From: Diploscapter coronatus
Taxonomy: Eukaryota > Nematoda > Chromadorea > Rhabditida > Rhabditidae
Assembly (NCBI GenBank): GCA_964036155.1
Contig: OZ038422.1
Coordinates: 25,877,201 to 25,941,200 of the forward strand
Length of the DNA stretch: 64,000 nt
Direction: 5' to 3'
In this document: one piece after another, positions 16,901 to 29,502 of the stretch
How the letters are laid out: each line of letters begins with the position of its first letter
How positions within the stretch are numbered: position 1 is the first letter of the stretch
Notes under the pieces: model-generated
Told to the model about the DNA's origin: nothing
Seen by the model: the letters and a program-made list of their open reading frames with translations, nothing else
Database searches by the model: none
Translations under genes and position numbers: made by a program

Positions 16901-19900
16901 TCCAGATGAACCTAACGCTTTCGGTAAAACAATATTTTTTTTTATATAAGGCCATATTGTTATACTTTTATTCTAATTAAAATATGCTCTATTAAAGAAT
17001 ACTAACTGCTGATTTCAGTTACCGTTCAAATAAACCTATTGAGAAGCAAGAAATTCATACCACCAATAACTACGAATATTTCTTTCATTGAGGTTTTTTT
17101 TTTTAATTTCTTCGAAAACAAAAACATATTTTAGGCCACAGAAGTTCTAATTCTGCCGAAGGATTTATCCCCAGGAAATGAGATCTATAAAATCCCAGTT
17201 ATCGGGGGATCTGATAATATAAAATTCGAGCTGGATGAAAGGAGCGCTGAGGATTTTAAGATTGGGAAGAATGGTAAAAATTTTCTTAACTATATTTAAA
17301 ATTTTCACCTTTTGAAATAATCCTACGATTAATACTTATTATTCAGGAAGTGTCATATTTATCGGCGAAAGCGCCCCACTTTCTCCATTAATGCTGCATG
17401 TAACTGCGATGGATGAAATTACCGGAGCCAAGATTTTCACGGATCTGAAAATCAGACCGGCAGAGGAGGAAGTGCCTCAATTTGAACTACCTGAATATGA
17501 AGCCAATATTACTTCGGATGCGAGAGAGGGTGCGTAATACGTATCTAAAACAATAATGCTCAAATTTTATGCCAAAAATAAGATCTATCTCAAATTTTCG
17601 ATCAAGATCAACTTTTTCATTGCATACTTTGATCAATTGACCAATTGAAATGTGATATTACTTCATGATACTCAGAATTTAAGTGAAGAACAAGTTTACT
17701 TTAGATGAAGATCAACTTTTCTAAATTTAGGCACCTTCATCATCTCCCTAACAGTTTCGAACTCTTCGAATAAAGATTCGCAAATGCTCTCCCTACAGGG
17801 CGATCATTCCGAGCTGTTTGAGATTGATCGAAACGTAGTTTTTCCAATTTCAAATTCTTTTAACGTTAATAGTTCAGGGCAACGTCAGTGTTTCCGGATC
17901 ATTGGAGAACTTGGTGAACGTGAAGATCGGACTTTTGGCCGCGATAGAAGATGGGGAGCATTCACCGAGCTTCGCTCCGGTAGGGGGTATATGAAGTCCT
18001 TTTATAAAAAGATTTTAGGTGACTATCAACGTTCAACCCCCTGAAAGTCCTCTGAGATTCCATCGAATAAAGTATACCGCTAATGTTCTCGATAATGTTG
18101 AGGATGACACTTATATTTTGCAAGTCAATGTAGAGATTTTATACAATTTTAAACTAAAACGATTACTTTTAGGTTTTAAATTCCTCAAATCTCGAGTATG
18201 AAATCGTAGCGAAGAATGAAGAGGACAGCGAGCTATTGAAAATCGGTAAATCGGGAGATGTCAGAATTCATAAGAAGCTAAATGGTACCTTATTCTATTT
18301 TTAAATTTAAGATTTTAATCATTTTTAAATTTAGCGAAGGCCGGCCCCCACAAATTTATCGTCAATGCTAAGTCGGAGAATAATAAAACCGCTATAGTGC
18401 CATTGGATATTTTAATTAGCCCAGCGATTTCTTGCCAACCAAATATTCAAGCTATGATGTTGACGAATTTAAGTGTTAATGAGGTTAGTAGATTTTCAAA
18501 ATTAGATAATTTCTAATTCTTCTAAGGATATATCTTAAGACAGTAATTTGAATGTTTAGAATACACCAATTGATACTGAAATCGGTGCCCTATCCTTAGA
18601 AAATCTTGATGGCAGATGCAATGTAACTTACGGGATTTTCGACCCTTCAAGCGAGAATGTTACCACTGCGCTAAACGGATTAAAAATAGATGAAAAGTCA
18701 GGAAAAATCTATGTTGATGAAGAGTTAGATCATGAAAAACGATCTAATATTCCGGTAAGCTCATTTTTCTTACAAATTATTATTATTTTCTTAAATCTTA
18801 GGTTATTTTCGCGATCAATTCCGGTGGTACACTTGAAAAATTCGATTCTGAGGTTAAAATTAACGACCTTGACGATAATCCTGTGAAATTTGAGCATGGA
18901 AGTTTGGATATCGAGGTTAGGAATTAGCATACATTTGGAAAATTTCTCAGTTTCTAGGTTCCAAGCGACACTGAATTAGGCTCTATCATATTAACTTTGA
19001 AAGCGGTCGACAAAGATATCTGTAATTATCGTTAATATCATCATTTTTAAACAACTTTAGTTTTTAGCGCAGAGGGTTTTCTATCATTTGCGCGAATCTA
19101 ACGATCATCCGTTTTTTATCAATCGTGAAACCGGTGAATTACGCCTGAAGAAGTCTATTGTTAACGAGGAAGAAAATAAGAAAATGTAATCTCCAACATT
19201 ATTCCTCAACAAGATTGCTAAATTTTAGCACGATCAAAATCGGCGCTTCAAATGACGAAAAACCTCTGGGGAATACATATCCTGCCGAGTGTTTAATTAA
19301 CGTGATTATTACTGAAAGGTACGCTAAAAATTAGCGCTAAATAAATTGTGCTAGTTTTAGAAACGGTCATGTCCCTGTATTCTTACGTGACGCTTATGAG
19401 GCCGTGATAGACAAGGATACTGTAGTTGGGTCAGAGATTACAAGGGTCAAAGCCGTTGCCCAAAATGATGGGATGAGTAAGCTCCGCAGAAAATAGCTGC
19501 GAAATAACAAAAATAGCCATTTTAGAACCAACTACAGTGCACTATTTCCTGGGCGACACGATTTTCGAGTACCGTGGTATGAGTCGACCCTCAGATGGAC
19601 TATTTACGATCGATAAATCGACCGGGAAAATCAAGCTAGCGAAAAATCTGGGGTTAGAAACACTGAAATTAGCTTTAGAAATGCTATCTTTAGGTATTTC
19701 GCCGGTGGTATGTTCAGAGTTGTGGTGAGGGCCTCGAATAATCCGGAAGAAATGAAGCGGGGTAGTAAATCTATTGTCAGGGTAATTTTCGGCATTCTTG
19801 TCTTATCAATTTCTACCATAACCCATTTTTAATTATCTAAAGTCACCCTATTTTCATATTTCTAGATTATCATATCTTTGTTTTCCAGATAGTTTAAAAT

Positions 19901-21275
19901 TGACAATTTCTAGACAACTGCATTTTTATAACTTAGTTTACCTAAAAATTTAAATTGCTCTCAAGTATTTCTTTTTTAGGTCTATGTCCATGAAAATAGC
20001 GATGTGGTTAGAATGCACTTACCAATCAGGCCAACCGAAGTTTCCGATAGCACGATTGAGCCTATTTTAGAGTAAGAGAAATTGGTTTAACCCTAGAAAA
20101 TTAGAACGTTTAGTAAACTTTCAACCTCATCTCAATTAATAGCAGTTCCTAAGGAAGTGAAGTATCATATTGTGGACGGTATTGCGTCGCCTTCAAGCGT
20201 TGATCTTCATACGGTATCGTTAGAAATACAAGAGCCTATGAAAAAGAAGTTCCTTTAAACGTAGAAGTATACCTTTGTTTTGAGATAAAAATGAATTTTT
20301 TAATTTCAATTTTAGACTTGTGGACTATTTTTTATTTTAAATATTATTTTTTTAGATATTCCTGAACAAAACCTCGTCCGAAATAGTGCATGGCGACACT
20401 GCAATTGAATCCATTCAGGAACAAACCAAAAATTGGGCCGAACCACTTAAAATAATGAAATTGAATGTAGTTTTTCAATACATTACAATTTTTAAATTGA
20501 AAATTTAGGAGGATCAAGTCCTATCTAATACAGAATCATCATTCCCTGAGATTATCATCGTGATTTTGGTCTTTAGTTTGCTACTATTGATCATTTTTGT
20601 CATTTTCTCGTTGGTAATTTGTTATCATCGGTCTAGGCAAGTCTTATTTTAAAAAATCGGAAAATTGAGCATTTTTAGATTTCTCCGAGAAAAACGTCAA
20701 CTTGAAGATGAACGTATCCTGAGTAACACTCTGAATTTACCCAGGAGCAATATTCACACCATGAAGTACGATAATTTTTAGCATAATAAAATGCAAATTC
20801 AAAAAGTCATTCCTTGAAGTACGCTAATTGTCGACATGCTTAAATTTAAAGTTTAGACCCCCACCTCGCTCCCCACAACTAACTCATATTTCGTCTCCGG
20901 TAGCGGTGTATGGCACCATTCCAGCTCTAAGAGATAAACATGACTATCATGAATATCGGGGGAGGTAGGTTTTAGTTTAATTTTCAAGGACAACTATTAT
21001 TAAATATATATTTCGATAGAGTAGTACGCTCATTTTTAAAAACGAAAAACGTACTTAAATAAAGCTGATGACATTAATAATGCATAAACCTTAGATTATG
21101 CTATATGTTTGGATATTTGTAGTACTATTTTAAAATTTTCAAATTATTATTTCTAAAAATTAGCATATTTAGGTCAAATGATAATAATGACGTAGCGAAT
21201 TATGGTATCCAAGAAGCGCGAATTACGGTAGGAGCAGGAGACGAAAAACCTACTGTAAACACGCTAAATCGATGA
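13905..21275 (+). CDS. Cadherin-like single-pass membrane protein
   Basis: This is a many-exon gene encoding a large type I membrane protein. The first exon (13905-13965) gives a signal peptide, MKIHKWVISTLSLIIPILG. The ectodomain holds diverged cadherin repeats. Recognisable repeat starts are PQFELPEYEANITSDAREG, the linker NDLDDNPVKF followed by LDIEVPSDTELGSIIL and KAVDKD, and PVFLRDAYEAVIDKDTVVGS. Calcium-binding signatures are degenerate in most repeats. Near the C-terminus there is one hydrophobic span (IIIVILVFSLLLLIIFVIF, about 20545-20610), then a basic stop-transfer and a tail of about 100 residues (HISSPVAVYGTIPALR). No catenin-binding region is obvious. It resembles the short-tailed nematode cadherins, but I cannot say which. 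Exon borders inside the ectodomain were not all fixed. Confidence 0.75.
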
Positions 21276-21987
21276 TTTGCTAAAGTCTGCCGCAGTCTTA
21301 CAAATCTTTGAGTTTCTGCAGAGCGCACATACTTTAACTTCTCTAAAGTCGTACAAATTCAATACATTCCATGTAGATAACATTTATCAAAATTACCTGC
21401 TTTTTCAAAGTCATTACGATGCCATATTTAACCTTTATTTTGATATTTTATTTAAGTTGTTAGGTGTTCAATCGTAATTGTTAAAAATGACGTTGCTTAA
21501 AATACATCTCATTATGATGCTCATTCACACACAGGTCTTTTGAATTTGAAAATTTATTGATTTTAATAAACATTTAAATTAAAATACCCGTAATCTTATA
21601 TCTTTCAAAATCATGTTAAAGTTTGATTGAAGATAATAATAAATACCCGATTTCAAAAGTGAACCTAAAGTAGGTCTGATTTGGAATAGAAATATGCACA
21701 AATTACAGGACCGGGCTGAATAGCGTAGAAAATTAAAAATTACCGGTGAATAAAGATATTGCAGTTCAACGATTAAAACTTAATCATAAAATAATATAGA
21801 AATTGAGCATTAAAATAGCACTAATTAGAGCAAAATGCAATTTGTAAAATCGTTCTTTTCAGCACATTTTATGGAAAAATGGTCGATACAAATTGCATTA
21901 AAATTTAGGAACAGTGATGATAAGCTACCGTTATCTAGATTACAGTAGCTAAAAGTGACGTCATCATAAACTTTAAAACGATGCCAT
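21276..21987. other. Convergent intergenic region
   Basis: This AT-rich sequence lies between the 3' ends of the cadherin-like gene (+) and the four-pass gene (-). AATAAA-like signals occur in both orientations (for example 21567-21572 on +). No coding pattern was found. Confidence 0.5.
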
Positions 21988-24900
21988 CTAAACTACCGTA
22001 CTCTTCGACGCTATCCTTCGGGGACTTTGTAAATACTGCTCAAGTACGGGAATGTTACCGTCAAATTGGCGTTGCTCCAGAGGACGTCTTCTTGGGTCGT
22101 TCCTAGAGAACGCCATGTCGGCAGATGGCTGAATTTCGAGATTCTGATGCTTGACACTAGGGACGTTGATGTGGGAGACCACAGTATCCAAAGTGGATGA
22201 TTGAGACCGGGGATCGCGATCGAAAATGATCGGGGACGGGTTGGCGCTAAATTTGAGTTTCTAAACGTTGTAAAATTTCTTCTATTTAATTCAAAATCCA
22301 TAATAGTGTCACATTAATTCTAAGTAAGTTTTTTATTTGAAAAATTATTTGAACTATGCAAAAATCGCTATATTTAAAAAATTCGAAATAGTTCAAATTT
22401 TACCTTTTACAACACTGCACATGTGGATGATAAATTATAGTTGTGATAGGAAAAGCGATGAAATATAAAATAACTACAGCGTCGAAAATATAGCACAGTA
22501 CGATAGATAATACATCTCCCAAAGAATCCCGAATTCCGACCATATAATAGATAATCAGACAGTTTATTATCGAGCAGATTCCGTAGCATACTAAATTAAT
22601 ATATATTTAAAATGTAGGTGTAATCGTGCGAAGAAAAATTACTGGAATGATAAATGATTGACGTATTTTTAAATTGAAAAATATTCGCTTTTAAAAATAT
22701 TAAGAAGATAAACTTGTTTAAACGATTTAATATTTACTCACAAAATACGCGATACATCGTCTTTCCAATCATAAGCCGAATAAAATCTCCCAGCTCTTTA
22801 CGTTGACGGGATAGCTTAAATCATATTTTTGAATTAAAATTAGCTAAAATTAGAGTAATATACCTCAGGTTTCGAGGGATCTGGTATACAGTGAGTCCAA
22901 TTATCTGAGATTGTCAGTCCGAAAAAGCACTAAAAATTAGATTTAAATATGCTTTTAAGCTTAAGTCTACCAATAATTGAAACATCCCTATAGCGATAAA
23001 TGCAGCTAGCGACACCCCGTAGTGGAATCCTTCTTTTCCTAAATTCCAATATATTTCAATATATATTTTAAGGCTTAAAGTAAGATACCTTGTCGATTCG
23101 GGTCATTTTTATGGCTTGGATCAATCGGTAGAGGATCGATTAAGGATACCAGCCGGAAATAGAGATATTCTATGAAACCGATCAGATACTGAAAATATCA
23201 AAGTTTTAAAAATAAATTGAAATATAAATTAAATTAAAAATAATATATTTATTTAAGAAGTAATCCACATAAAAATGTACTTTGATACGTACCGCAGATA
23301 ATACTAGAGCATAGGCGATTGTATAATAGTGCTTGTTTAGTGCGAAGTCTATCCTATCGACAATAGTGGCCTGAGTTCCGTGGGAGATCATTGACAAGGG
23401 CGTTTGGACTGAGGATGCATATTGGGGGGTGTTCTAAAATAATTGTAAATTTAGGAAATGCAAATATGTGGCCCTTAAATTGGTCTAAAATAGAAACCTT
23501 TGAACTTCTAATATATAACTGTATTTCTAGTTTAAAACGACTTTTATTATAGAAGACTTTTCAATTTAGGCTAAAGAGGCTTTATTTTAGAACTTAGAAA
23601 AAATATACAAAAGTGAAAAACTAATCCCACCCGTTGTCTGATTTTCGTGCTGCTTCCATTGTGCGTTTGGGGATTGGCTTGATGCGCTTGATCGATCGCA
23701 TTCATCACGCGCGATAACCGAGATGGTCGGGGCGGAGCAACAGGCTAAAACGTTTATCTTTGTCGAAAGTTCAAATCTACCAAAAGATCAGGTTTTTGAA
23801 AAGATTAGATTATTAATAAAAATAGAGCAGCATAAAGTAATGAAATTTGTGAATTTTCGTATTACTTTCATTAATTGTCGCAAAATTACCATAATGGAAA
23901 ACGACATGATTGCGTCAAGATGAGGCTTAGGATAGTTTTCCCATGAATTGTACGGGTAAGGCTAAAGAATTAGAAAATCTCTAGATAAGAGCCAGAATAA
24001 TCTAGGTCTCGATTACATTTTTCCCTGGCAACCGGAGCGAGTGAAAGGCGTAAATTGGAAAATAAGGGTTGTCGTAAAAGATAAGGAAAAAGCTAGATGT
24101 TTATCATAAACAACAAGAGCGTGTGATTAGCTGTAAAGTTAAATTACCCTTTAATAAGAGATCTGAAATGAGAAATTATGGAAAGGAAATAAATTTTCTA
24201 AGCAATAAAAACTGATCTCTATCAAAATTTTCGTTTTTAAGAAGAAAAAAGCTAATCTCCATTAAACTTTCGTGGTTAAATTTGCTGTGTCGAGGAAATA
24301 CAACTTTTATATGACAATAAAAGCCGATTTCACTAACTTCAAATAAAAATAAATACTTTTAGACCTACCATATCATTTTCTTTCTGATTTTTGTCCTCGC
24401 TAATCAGGTTATTATTTTCTTTTTGCAGGTTCGAATTTGAATGTAACCGAATATCGATTATTACATCGTTCGATTTATTCGGATCTCTTAGCGAATATCT
24501 CGGAGGTAATGGCAAGGGGCGGGGCGAGGAATAAGGTAAGCTAAATTAAAAAATCGTACAAGTATAAATTTTAAAATTCTAATAAATTTTTAATATAGTA
24601 AGTAAGCGTTTTTCTATCACTAAAAATGCATTGATACCTCCCCGGAGCACTTCTAGTAGAGCTTTGTCTATCTGAAGATGGTTGACTTTGGGTTTGGCTT
24701 GAACTTGGACTTGGACTTTGTTCCGGTTCGGGTTCCTTAGCCGGAATCATTCCTAAAATCGATATTTCTTCTTCAACAAAAATTAATATTTTTTATTAAA
24801 AAATCAGCCAAAATGACACCGATCGGCGATATTCTGCAAAAATGGCGTAATTTCAGTGAATTCGAAAACATTCTCATTTTATTGTGAAGAGAGGAAAATC

Positions 24901-26633
24901 GCATATAAGAGGATTTAGGTAAACTTACTACTTAACGAGAAAATACTATGATAAATTGAGAGGGAAAAGGTACAGATTCAGACAAATAGTGCGCGATTTG
25001 AAGAGGTATAAAGGCAAATAAACACAAACTCGGCTGGCCTATCATAAATAATAAAATGGTATGCCTGAGTCACGAGAGATCAATCTTAACGTGCTGAAGA
25101 ATGGATGCGCAAAACAGGCTAGCGATACGGCACTAGAATAAACAAATGTTCAATATTATTAGATTTTTAGTGCTGTAGGTGTGAAGTTATGAGTATCATA
25201 CGAAAAATAGCGTCAGAAGTATGCATACTTCAAATTTTTGAGAGCATACGAAAATAGCATCAAAAATTAAACGCTTTTCAGATCTGAATATTGATTTGTT
25301 ATCGACTATTCTAAATGAAAAACAAAATCTAAAAAAAGAAAAAAAAATCAGCTCGTCGTTCATCAACCTAAAAAAAATACATTCCCACAAATTGCAAGAG
25401 TTCTAGAAACAGATCGATAAAATCTAACAAGATATTTTAGTTTCGGAAAAATTAAGGTCATGGTATAGTTCTTGAGGGGAATAGTGAAGAATGGAGAAAT
25501 AGGCGTTTTTTTTCTAAGCCCACATATACATCGTCTAATGCCTCATAATAATAATAATAATCTATAATGCGACGTGAAAGTTTTCGGAGGAAACACCAGG
25601 GAGAAAATGGGAGACGTAGAATGATGGAAGGAACCAGTTGGGGTTGAAGAAAATGCATCTGAAGATGCTAGGTCTAAAAAGAATGGGCTAAGGCTGAGAA
25701 AAGAGGTAAACGGAACGGAATAATTGCTATGACATGTGTGTGTGTGTTTTGAGGTTTATGAGAATAAGAAAGGTGATTTTTGGAACTATAGAAATTTTGA
25801 AAGCTGATCTTCATGGGTATCAGGCTATTTTGATTTTTAAAGTAAATTCGATGGCTAGAAAATTGATCTTCGTCTAAGGATAAATTTTTAGTTAAAATTA
25901 AAAATTAGGCAAAAATTTCAAATTTGAATGTTTATATTCACCAAGTTTCGGGAAAAAAACTATGCACAATGACGATGAAGATCAGTTTTTTCATGAATAA
26001 AGATGTTATCTGAGGACATCATTATTATATTCGCCATTCAAATATATGATTGATAATCATGATGATTCTGATAAAGTTGATGAGTGATGCTTTGAAACCG
26101 ATCTATTTTGCAAGAGCTCGAAATTCCGATAAGGCTTGTCATTGAGAGAAGATGACTCACGATCGATAAATAATACTATTTGACTCACGAAAATATTGCG
26201 CATTATCTAAGTAAAGAGAAAAAGAACGAGGAAAATGAGGAAATGGCACATTTGTTTGAGGCCGAATTGAAAATACCATTGGGTAAAGAGTGATGGAAAA
26301 TGAAGAGGTAAAGGCGGAGATTGATTTTTAGAAAAGAAGAGTAGAAAAATCATGATGATAGAAATCTTAGGAAAAACAAAAAATATGGCTCTAAATATAG
26401 AGAATCTAAAGAAATGAAGATATAATGAAATCGATTTTTAGAGTATAAAGAAAAATAAGAAGGATAATTCGAATTAGAGATGCAGACATCGGAAAAAACT
26501 CACTGTATCCTTTCTTTCTCCTCGGTTTCTGTTTCGGAAACTGGGCCAGTGACTGCGGCGTTCTCTCTTGTCGAAAATCGATGATCCAAGGCCTTGTTTC
26601 GGAAAATCCATTCTCTCTCAGATAGTTAGTCAT
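21988..26633 (-). CDS. Unrecognised four-pass membrane protein with proline/serine-rich N-terminus
   Basis: The function is unknown to me. Eleven phase-matched minus exons: 26504-26633, 24638-24752, 24369-24540, 23631-23744, 23293-23433, 23089-23188, 22971-23038, 22864-22929, 22742-22814, 22404-22590 and 21988-22246. The protein (about 470 residues) starts [17 protein letters not shown] long disordered region ([20 protein letters not shown], then [12 protein letters not shown]) follows. Four hydrophobic spans come next: [42 protein letters not shown] with [17 protein letters not shown], and [18 protein letters not shown]. The loop [17 protein letters not shown] lies between spans two and three, and the cytosol-like tail is about 90 residues. 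A shorter isoform could start at 24750, since an acceptor-like TTTTAG precedes that ATG. Exon 1 joins exon 2 in frame across a 1.75 kb intron. Confidence 0.7.
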
Positions 26634-28329
26634 AGTCTATTCTTCAATGGTCAAGAATAGAAAGAATATTTGCTGGGATTTGGCACTAGGAATTTAAAAC
26701 TGTTCTAGAACGATTTATGAATTTGTTATGTTCTAGAATAAGATTTCTATATGAGTTCTAGAATATTTCGAATGTTAGCGTGTTGCTCGAGAGTTGAGTT
26801 TTAATTAAACTCCTAGAGTGATTTCCGAGAATATTATTTGAGTTTTAGATCAACAATACTTTTTAGAATGATGAATATTCTCATTTTTAAAATGAAGCCT
26901 AGATTTTGAGTGACAGCCTAGTTATGAAGAATGTAAAATTACAGCTCTTTAGAGAAATAGCGCTAGTTTTAGAGAGCCTAAAGAAATAAGCGTTTCGTAC
27001 ATAAAAGACCTAAATAGGGGAGAGGGAATGATTCAAGATAACGAGAATTGGTTCAGCAGGGAATTTGTATAGAAAGGTGAGAATTATATGTTTTACAAAT
27101 TGCATGCTTTAAATACAGAAATATACGAACCAGATGAAATGTGTCATGATTTTTAAATGGTGAAATTATTATTTTATAGTAACAATTGGTATACGATAGT
27201 GTAGAGTACCAAAAATGGTAGCCCTTACCAAAATGGTGATAAAAGAACCATCCCTTTATAAGAAAGAAGACCCAAGCACTTGTATATGCACGATTTCTGT
27301 GTGCGGAATGTGCATTGTAAGCAAATAGAGGAAGGGGAGTTGAAAGGATACGGCGAATAATACAAATAATCCGAATCTGAATGAATGAATTTCAAAATAA
27401 CTAGAAAATAGATTTGATATTCTCTAGAATTATTCTAATTTAGAGAATGAATTTCAAAATAACTAGAAAATAGATTTGATATTCTCTAGAATTATTCTAA
27501 TTTAGATTTCGTAAAGTTTCAAATGATATTGGTTATAAAAATATACATTTTGGTATAAAACTGGATATAAATAAGGCTTCTAAAAGGTTTAGGTTTAGGT
27601 TAGAACCAAAACACGGGTAAAACCTCGTGTCGTTGCGTCATAATTTAAGAATTTTTCATAGTTGTCATGGAGATTTCACTCAACAATGGAAGGAAAGGCT
27701 GGATGAAAAGATGCCCTGATTTGAACTTGGCACCTAAAATTAAATAAAAAACTTAATGAAGCTTCAAGTTTATGATAAAGCTTGGAAACTTCTATTTTTA
27801 TTTTTAAACTTTTCAAACTTCAAATAACTTTCAAGTTTTTTCAATAAAGTTCTGAAATTTCAATTTTAAAATGATGCAATACAATATTTATTTCGTGTTT
27901 CTACCTGACAAGACTGTAAAATCGTATATTGTTCGTTGCAAGATAAAATAATACTTTGTATCGACAAGTGTGCAAGATAAGAGCTATGAAAATATGTTTC
28001 GGAAGTTTCGGAAACCTTTTTGGAAAGTTTTATATATCTCTGGAAACTTCGCTTATAAAAAATCACAATAGAAAAATGATTAGATTCGTTAAAAGCATAA
28101 AAGTTTGAATATTTTGAGTTGGAAAGTAAAACCGCAGTGAGCGTTGATGGGGAAAGCTTCGGAAACTTTTAGAAGTTTTCGAAGCTTCGAAATAAAACCA
28201 AGTAAAATGATACAGAAAGAAGCAGGCGCAACTCAAATATTATGACTAAAATATGTGTATGAATTAGACAAGAATGTATCACTTCGATAAAAATCTAAAA
28301 CGCAAATAAAAAATATACAATTGCTCAAA
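26634..28329. other. Intergenic region with tandem duplication and repeated short phrases
   Basis: No gene was recognised. It holds a cluster of GTTCTAGAA phrases (26701-26765), a perfect two-copy 62 bp tandem repeat (27383-27506), and a run of GGAAACTT/AAGTTTC-type phrases (about 27765-28190). Confidence 0.55.
27383..27506. repeat. Perfect tandem duplication, 2 x 62 bp
   Basis: The unit begins GAATGAATTTCAAAATAACT and ends CTAATTTAGA. Copy 1 is 27383-27444 and copy 2 is 27445-27506; the two copies look identical. Identity implies a recent local duplication or an assembly duplication. No coding content. Confidence 0.9.
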
Positions 28330-29502
28330 TCAGTTCATTTGCGACTTCCACTCAGAAATAGTGACTTTTGGCGAAGTTTTGGCCTGAAAATTGACTAAAA
28401 TTAGCATATGGCATATGCTAAAAATGCTAATTTTTAGTGCAAAAATAATATAAATCATATCACATCTGATATTAAAATGTAGCTTAGGTCGAGTTGAACA
28501 CTTTCATGTTAAATTTGTCATAATTTTAAAATTCAAATTATTTTAAATTGGAGAATAAAATGGATACCTGAACGTTGGTCCTGCCTTCCTTGGTGATGAT
28601 CTCGCCGTCGGGCTTGATGATGATCAGCGCGGGGATGCCGTTCACGCCGTATTTCGAGGCGAGTTCTCTGGAAAAATTTAGCCTTTATTATTTTTGATCA
28701 TCATTTTATCAAAAAAACGTCAATATTCATCTCAATTTTCTACCAAATTATATCATATCATTTGTTAAACGAGAGTTTCTATAGAAAGTTGGTCAATTTC
28801 ATTGTCATTTTAGCAAAAATATATTCTAAATTTAATAAACCCACTGGATTTTGGGGTGCTTGAACGAGATGTGGTACCAATCGCCATGCGCTTCTTTCAT
28901 GTAATTCTTCAAATCCTGCTCGTTTCGGTCGTATGAAATGAAAACGACTTCGAATTCACCGGACGATTTCAGCTCATCGTAGAAAGTCTGTAAAGTGTTA
29001 TTCTTTTTCAGTTTCGATTTTATTTAGAAAGAAGTTTCCAAATGTTAAAATCTAAACTAATCTGAATAAAATGATATAAAATATGGCAATTGTCAGATAA
29101 TTGGACATATTTGGTTATGAAAATTTATATATATAGTGAAAAGAGGAGCTAAATACTGACAACCAAAAGCGCCTAGCATTGAGGTACGGCAACAGGCCTT
29201 TGACATTCCCACCGAGTTTTGCAAACGTCTCATATGCAAAAGGCCTTCGTTAATGGATATGAACGAGTGAATATATTATGTTCGATTTTATAAATCTACC
29301 TTAAGTATGGGCGTGAAATTTCGGCAAGGAGGGCACCAGTGCGCGGAGAAATAGAGTGCAACAACTTTGTCCTGAAATTTAAAAAATTATTCTAATTTAA
29401 ATATTTCATCTTGATTTAAAATAATACCTTCAGAACCTCCGAGGCGTTGTGCTTGGACTTGTCGTACTTTTCCAGCTCAATACCGGCCAATAATTCAGAC
29501 AT
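28330..29502 (-). CDS. Thioredoxin-like / nucleoredoxin-like protein
   Basis: This is a probable thiol-disulphide oxidoreductase of the nucleoredoxin/tryparedoxin-like group. Five minus exons (29428-29502, 29300-29371, 28845-28987, 28568-28667, 28330-28383) encode about 147 residues from [16 protein letters not shown]. The active site is [12 protein letters not shown], a CPPC redox pair; the WCPPCR form is typical of nucleoredoxin and tryparedoxin rather than thioredoxin (CGPC). The later [13 protein letters not shown] and [19 protein letters not shown] segments complete the fold, with the cis-proline in GIPAL. It has no signal peptide, so it is probably cytosolic. The last exon ([15 protein letters not shown]) was found by phase and acceptor fit. 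TTTTAGACAGCA precedes the ATG, consistent with trans-splicing. Confidence 0.88.

Noticed and set aside
23723..23923. Plus-strand ORF starting [11 protein letters not shown]
   Set aside because: It is the shadow of minus exon 23631-23744 of the four-pass gene, which fits phase on both sides.
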